NCBI RefSeq assembly: GCF_023896955.1
Contig: NZ_JAMHIW010000011.1
Coordinates: forward strand, 1 to 64,000
Direction of reading: 5' to 3'
Length of the DNA: 64,000 nt
From: Micromonospora sp. RHAY321
GTDB taxonomy: Bacteria > Actinomycetota > Actinomycetes > Mycobacteriales > Micromonosporaceae
Every line of letters begins with the position of its first letter. The stretch's first letter is position 1. Shown in pieces: positions 62,753 to 64,000 of this stretch. The notes below the pieces were generated by a model, which saw only the letters and a program-made list of their open reading frames with translations, made no database searches and had not been told where the DNA came from. A program made the position numbers and the translations under genes.

Positions 62753-64000
62753 TGCAGCGCCCGCGCCGACGCCGCGTCGACCAGCGAGCCGAGCTGGTGT
62801 ACGCGCAGCGTGTTGGTCGAGCCGGGGGTGCCGGGCGGGCTGCCCGCCACGATCACCACGTAGTCGCCCGGGTTGGCCCGGTTGAGACCGAGCAGCGCCT
62901 CGTCGACCTGGCGGAACATGTCGTCGGTGTGCTGCACGAACGGCATCAGGAAGGTCTCCACGCCCCAGGTCAGGGCGAGCTGGCTGCGCACCTCGGGGAC
63001 CGGGGTGAAGGCCAGCAGCGGCAGGTCGCAGTGCAGCCGGGACAGCCGACGGACGGTGTCACCGGTCTGCGAGAAGGCGACCAGCGCCTTGGCGTTGATG
63101 GCGCGGGCGATCGACGAGGCGGCCACGGTGAGCGCGCCACCGTGGGTACGCGGGTCGTGCTGCAACCGGGGCACGCCGATCGAGCCGGACTCGGTGGTCA
63201 TCACGATCTTGGCCATGGTGCTGACGGTCAGGACCGGGTACTTGCCGACGCTGGTCTCGCCGGACAGCATCACGGCGTCCGCGCCGTCGAGGACCGCGTT
63301 GGCCACGTCGGAGGCCTCCGCCCGGGTAGGGCGGGAATTCTCGATCATGGAGTCGAGCATCTGGGTGGCCACGATGACCGGCTTGGCGTTCTCCCGGCAG
63401 AGCTGCACGGCCCGCTTCTGCACCAGCGGAACCTGGTCCAGCGGCATCTCGACACCGAGGTCACCACGGGCGACCATGACGCCGTCGAAGGCCAGCACGA
63501 TGGCCTCGAGGTGCTCCACCGCCTCCGGCTTCTCGACCTTGGCCAGCACCGGCCGGAACACGCCCTCCTCGGCCATGATGCCGTGCACGAGCTTGATGTC
63601 CTCGGCGGAGCGGACGAAGGAGAGGGCGACCAGGTCGACGCCGAGCCCCAGGGAGAAGCGCAGGTCCTCGGCGTCCTTCTCCGACATGGCCGGCACGCTG
63701 ACCGCCACGTTGGGCAGCGAGACGCCCTTGTTGTTGGAGACCGGCCCACCCTCGGTGACCAGGCAGCGGATGTCGTTGCCCGTGACGTCGGTGACCTCGA
63801 CGGCGACCCGGCCGTCGTCGATCAGCAGGCGGTCACCGGGCTTCACCTCGTGCGGCAGCCTGGTGTACGTGCAGGAGACCCGCTCCTTCGTGCCGATGAT
63901 GTCGTCGCCGGTGATCACGACCGAGTCGCCGGTGCGCCACTCGTGCGGGCCGTCGGCGAACTTGCCGAGCCGGATCTTGGGACCCTGGAGGTCGGCGAGG
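62749..64000 (-). CDS. pyk: Pyruvate kinase (5' end outside window)
   Basis: Glycolytic enzyme making pyruvate and ATP from phosphoenolpyruvate and ADP. 416 residues are present and the frame runs off the right edge; the missing N-terminus is about 60 residues. LADLQGPKIRLG is the first visible motif, followed by the B-domain, LAKVEKPEAVEHL (catalytic lysine), MVARGDLGVEMPLD (metal-binding glutamate region) and IVATQMLDSMIENSRPTRAE. The C-terminal allosteric domain is complete. It is coupled to tesB by a 4-nt overlap. Confidence 0.96.
   Translation of the reverse strand, partial: LADLQGPKIRLGKFADGPHEWRTGDSVVITGDDIIGTKERVSCTYTRLPHEVKPGDRLLIDDGRVAVEVTDVTGNDIRCLVTEGGPVSNNKGVSLPNVAVSVPAMSEKDAEDLRFSLGLGVDLVALSFVRSAEDIKLVHGIMAEEGVFRPVLAKVEKPEAVEHLEAIVLAFDGVMVARGDLGVEMPLDQVPLVQKRAVQLCRENAKPVIVATQMLDSMIENSRPTRAEASDVANAVLDGADAVMLSGETSVGKYPVLTVSTMAKIVMTTESGSIGVPRLQHDPRTHGGALTVAASSIARAINAKALVAFSQTGDTVRRLSRLHCDLPLLAFTPVPEVRSQLALTWGVETFLMPFVQHTDDMFRQVDEALLGLNRANPGDYVVIVAGSPPGTPGSTNTLRVHQLGSLVDAASARALQ

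Overview
This window is a dense, very GC-rich actinobacterial chromosome segment, best matched to the Micromonosporaceae (Micromonospora or Salinispora-like). The evidence is strong G/C preference at third codon positions, frequent GTG and TTG starts, a mycothiol-dependent type enzyme, an ANTAR regulator very like mycobacterial PdtaR, a CoaE-GrpB fusion, and many genes whose start codon lies 6-7 nt after a TANNNT -10 box (leaderless transcripts). Gene order resembles the Mycobacterium tuberculosis pykA-tesB1 ... pdtaR ... polA-rpsA-coaE-uvrB ... uvrA stretch, with accessory genes inserted between the anchors. I saw no insertion sequence, prophage block, CRISPR array or rRNA.

Layout. 1-9.8 kb: uvrC, a Rieske lipoprotein, uvrA, rsgA, then a maleylpyruvate-isomerase-like protein, a metallo-beta-lactamase-fold hydrolase and a DedA protein. 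9.8-20.8 kb: a methyltransferase, a cold-shock protein, an ArsR/MFS pair with a clear operator, an orphan phage-lysin-like protein, a CocE/NonD hydrolase with a MarR regulator divergent from an MMPL exporter, a lytic transglycosylase lipoprotein, and a DedA-PAP2 fusion whose PAP2 catalytic residues are missing. 20.9-30.2 kb: typA, a beta-lactamase-fold hydrolase, a lysoplasmalogenase, a protein phosphatase, a YkfB/YkfC-like murein-peptide recycling pair, terC behind a candidate yybP-ykoY (Mn2+) riboswitch, an ABM-domain protein and a DUF5753 regulator. 30.3-42.6 kb: uvrB, an unknown protein with a tandemly duplicated module, coaE-grpB, rpsA, a methyltransferase, a Uma2 nuclease, a DUF2945/DUF3140 pair and polA.

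42.6-49.8 kb: a complete branched-chain amino-acid ABC transporter (livK-H-M-G-F), a propeller-like lipoprotein and the ANTAR response regulator. 49.9-50.7 kb holds the most unusual locus: a short-variable-arm (class I) tRNA with a leucine-type CAA anticodon, followed at once by an HTH-LAGLIDADG protein. 50.9-64 kb: an NAD(P)-binding protein, a PLP sulfur-amino-acid enzyme divergent from an Lrp regulator, a luciferase-like oxidoreductase, a secreted CBM2-PL11 rhamnogalacturonan lyase with a LacI-type operator, a six-cysteine secreted protein, an aromatic amino-acid decarboxylase, a TSUP permease with an Rrf2 regulator, a YceI protein, tesB and the 3' part of pyk.

How the genes work together. 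UvrA, UvrB, UvrC and Pol I form a complete nucleotide-excision repair set within 42 kb. TypA, RsgA and S1 serve ribosome assembly and translation. The transglycosylase, NlpC/P60 protein and dipeptide epimerase point to wall turnover and recycling. Several local regulator-target pairs (ArsR-MFS, MarR-MMPL, Lrp-PLP enzyme, Rrf2-TSUP) have palindromes in the expected places. Start codons were chosen from Shine-Dalgarno spacing, leaderless -10 boxes and family N-termini; function calls come from motif recognition only, without database searches.
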